Positions 61,709 through 64,000 of a stretch of 64,000 bases of DNA are shown in pieces. Origin of the DNA: Allium sativum (lineage: Eukaryota; Streptophyta; Magnoliopsida; Asparagales; Amaryllidaceae); assembly GCA_030737875.1 (NCBI GenBank), contig CM060911.1:97236599-97300598 (forward strand), read 5' to 3'. Under the pieces are notes generated by a model. It did no database searches. It saw nothing but the letters and a program-made list of their open reading frames with translations, and was not told the origin of the DNA. The translations under genes were made by a program, and so were the position numbers. Each line of letters opens with the position of its first letter. Position 1 is the stretch's first letter.

Positions 61709-62745
61709 TTTGGTATCAGAGCTTTGGTTTACAAAGCTCAGGGAACAAGGCACATTAGAACCATACGAAAGAATTCATCAGAGATTGGATTAGTAATATC
61801 CAATGGGAATGACTCGTTAGAGATAGGATCAGTAGTATCCTAGGACGAGTGTGAAGAGTGTATCTATAAAACGAAAACAAATTTTGTTTTGAAAATTTAA
61901 ATCGAATTATACGTATTTGAATAATTTATTTTATATTGATTTGGACTATCCAGTATATAAAGATTTTGCGTATACGTCTGATCCGCGTGTATTCGAAGTT
62001 TTAATATATTGGGTAGATATAGAATCACGCTCTAGTCGCCCGGAGATGAAACTATTGATGACTGTACAACATCAGTCGTTTAGGTTCGAGTTTCGAAAGT
62101 GTGATGTCTATATATTTCCATTAGACTGGTGTTAGAACCAAAATTAGATAGGGCTTATTGTTGTGATTTGGCATCAAAAATCTGATTTTTGACTATATAT
62201 CAAAGTTATGAATTTGAAAAGCTAATCAACTAATTGATTGCTGATTGTGTTGTTTGATTATTGGTGGATTAATTAAAAGTTGAACCATTTAGCCAAATTG
62301 TATCAAATAGTGAATTGTATTGCAAATTTGTCGCACTTGCATGCATGTACATGTACTTACACTGAACAGGTCATAGCAAGGAGGCTAGAGAAGAGGAATA
62401 AAATTGTTTGCCCGACAAATAGGTACATGTACTGTTTTGTTTGGGTGATGATGATTTTATGAGCCGATTGGCTAGCCGCTTGGCTTTTTGTTTTTCTTTT
62501 GGATTGAAGAAGGCCATGGGAGGCTATATGAAATATCCCAAAGTCCCCAGTGCAGGGGAGGTTATGGCGAAATTTTTCGAAAATTTAGGGTGTTAGCCAA
62601 ATTTTTGAAAAATTTGAAAAGTTCTTAGAAACTGAAAAGTTGATGAACTTAAGCCGTAAAGAAAATAATGGAAGTTGAGTTGGTTTGTTAAACAACTTTC
62701 GGCTTCATTCCTTTTCGGGGACGAAAAGTTTTAAGTGGGGGAGAT
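61709..62745 (+). mobile_element. Internal region (1037 bp, non-coding)
   Basis: It is collinear with and the same length as 29909-30945. It contains GCCCGACAAATAGGTACATG at 62410-62429 and ends in TTTTCGGGGACGAAAAG plus AAGTGGGGGAGAT. A frame at 62280-62462 shows EQVIARRLEKRNKIVCPTNR, similar to the minus-strand frame at 4801-5013. The corresponding frame at 30490-30640 is broken upstream, so a conserved cis-acting RNA is the better reading. Confidence 0.88.
61711..61722 (+). promoter_or_regulatory. Primer-binding site
   Basis: TGGTATCAGAGC follows the LTR end at 61708 with a TT spacer in place of the usual GT. Confidence 0.9.
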
Positions 62746-63620
62746 TGTAACAACCCGGAAATTCTAAGCCAGTTTAAAATTTTTATTTTGGCAATTTTAG
62801 AGAATTTTGAATATTTAAAATGGATTATTTTAAATAATAACGACGAGAAATTTAATATGAATAGTATTAGAACGTATATATTTATATAGATCGTCGTTAG
62901 AATATAAAATTTTATTTATAATTATAAAAGGAATTGAAAATGGCGTGGTAGTTCGATAATTCGATTTCAAATTTCAATTGAACATACCGGGTGCAAAATA
63001 AACCGGATTTTAGCGAAACCAAAAATATTTGAATCTAAATGAGTATATCTTTCCAATGAAAGTGACGAAAGGCGAGAACGGCGAAGATTTCTACATAAGA
63101 AGATTCGCGGGGTTTGGTTTAGCTATTCGGTGAGAACTCCTCACCTTTAATTTAAATTTCTAGTTAAAAATATATACTAGGATGCCGACGGTGTTTAGTA
63201 GCACCCGACACCCGTCGTCCACAGACCTTGGACGGCTTGTATACTTTTTTGTTTGATTTTGATGTGTAGTTGATTGTGTGATGTAATGTGAAAAGAATTA
63301 AAATATTTATGTAGATAAAAATATTTTATAGTTGAAAATATAAATTTTAACATGAATGTGAATAAATAAATATAAACAAATAGGACGATTTGTTTATATA
63401 CACACATTTGACTGATATTGATTGGGACGATAAATTTTAAACATCGCCCAACTGCACAAATAAAATCTGTGTTTGATTATTTGAAACCCCACACGGGTAT
63501 TGGGAGGATATTTGGCGTACACTAATCCCAATTATTTAGCTGTATGTCGATCGATTGGTCGACAGACTGTAAGCGTTAATTATTTATATTTAATGCTTAT
63601 GCAGTTGTGTGGTGCACTCT
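62746..63620 (+). mobile_element. 3' LTR head, cut by a minus-strand insertion
   Basis: It matches 57057-57933, including the inherited internal deletion. It stops after GTGGTGCACTCT at 63620. The uninterrupted sequence continues GGATGATGG at 57934. Confidence 0.9.
63190..63234 (+). other. Conserved two-hairpin motif in LTR
   Basis: GGTGTT-TAGT-AGCACC (with one G-T pair) and CGTCCA-CAGACCT-TGGACG. The second stem has C-G/G-C pairs where 25803-25821 has A-T. Confidence 0.75.
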
Positions 63621-64000
63621 TGTAAAAACCCGCAACTTCCCCGTAAAGGAAAGCGTCGGATAGTTCGAGAACAAGCCACAACAGAACGCATACAGAAGGA
63701 CATTTCATTGTATATTACAACAATGCATCAGATTACAAGAATATACAGAGTATAAATGAATATTACACAGAAATATCAGATATTTAAATTACATTTAAAT
63801 ACATAGCAGCGGAAAATAATACAATACACAACTAGAAGAGATATACGGATACAAAGCTTTCCGGATATCGTTCCAGCTGTAAACCAGGATCCTGTGAATA
63901 TAAATCTGCAAAACCAAAACTACTAGCTGCCCGTGTCAAAATAGGGGCACCCAGAGTTTAGGTTAAAACAATAAACTCCAGGTCAGTCATGGGACTGGTG
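63621..64000 (-). mobile_element. LTR end of a minus-strand long-LTR element
   Basis: TGTAAAAACCCGCAACTTCC is the reverse complement of an LTR terminus (GGAAGTTGCGGG...TTACA). It is followed by the reverse complement of TTTTCCGCTGC, TTTTGGTTTTGCAG and the CTCACACCAGTCCC block, in inverted order. The element continues beyond the window. Confidence 0.88.

Larger units (their letters stand above)
57057..63620 (+). mobile_element. Long-LTR element of a deleted subfamily (4.65-kb LTR), cut at its 3' LTR
   Basis: 5' LTR 57057-61708 (TGTAATAACCCGG...TTTTCGTTACA), internal 61709-62745 (1037 bp), 3' LTR 62746-63620, then interrupted by a minus-strand element. In both LTRs the head jumps after TTTCCAA(C/T)GAA to GTGACGAAAG, omitting the TATA box, GC-rich leader and hairpin array of the 6.2-kb LTRs. 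The lesion is therefore inherited through transposition, not a later deletion. Primer-binding site 61711-61722. No gag or pol. Confidence 0.9.

Overview
This is a plant nuclear, heterochromatin-like window built almost entirely of nested LTR retrotransposons. It is AT-rich, and I see no host gene, rRNA, tRNA or CRISPR. The plant call rests on Ty3/Gypsy gag-pol remains of chromovirus (Tekay/Del) type, primer-binding sites complementary to initiator tRNA-Met (TGGTATCAGAGC), LTR termini TGTAAC(A/G)ACCCG...TTACA with 5-bp target-site duplications, and stacked nesting. The species cannot be named from the sequence.

Layout, left to right. 1-12270: two minus-strand elements with very long LTRs. One LTR (1-3327) is inserted in the 3' LTR of the other element (3328-12270: LTR piece, ~1.04 kb internal region, 5' LTR). 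A 551-bp TG...CA insertion sits at 10880-11430. 12271-14375: a decayed plus-strand gypsy pol fragment (RT, RNase H, integrase) cut at both ends by insertions. 14376-53453: a Tekay-like gag-pol element whose 5' LTR was split by a second element (17102-43059), whose own 3' LTR was split by a third (23696-37145). The gag-pol region is 44441-50002 and is followed by an unusual, possibly spliced, acidic 3' ORF. 53454-63620: three more nested plus-strand long-LTR pieces. 63621-64000: the edge of another minus-strand element.

How the parts fit. The most distinctive content is a group of non-coding elements made mostly of LTR: 6.2-kb LTRs around 1.04 kb (23696-37145), and 6.0-kb LTRs around only 412 bp (17102-43059). 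They share the primer-binding site, the GGGGACGAAA...GGGG polypurine region and LTR-end signals with the gag-pol element, so I infer that they were mobilised in trans by Tekay-type proteins. Three insertions in this window can be checked against uninterrupted copies of the same target, which fixes the order of events. LTR-LTR divergence, judged by eye, falls with nesting depth.

Within the long LTRs I see several layers of structure: a TATA box about 0.85-0.9 kb in, a GC-rich leader ending at a GTGAG donor-like site, long arrays of AT-rich hairpin repeats, hairpins with compensatory base changes between copies, and a 69-codon reading frame kept without indels in three separate LTR lineages.
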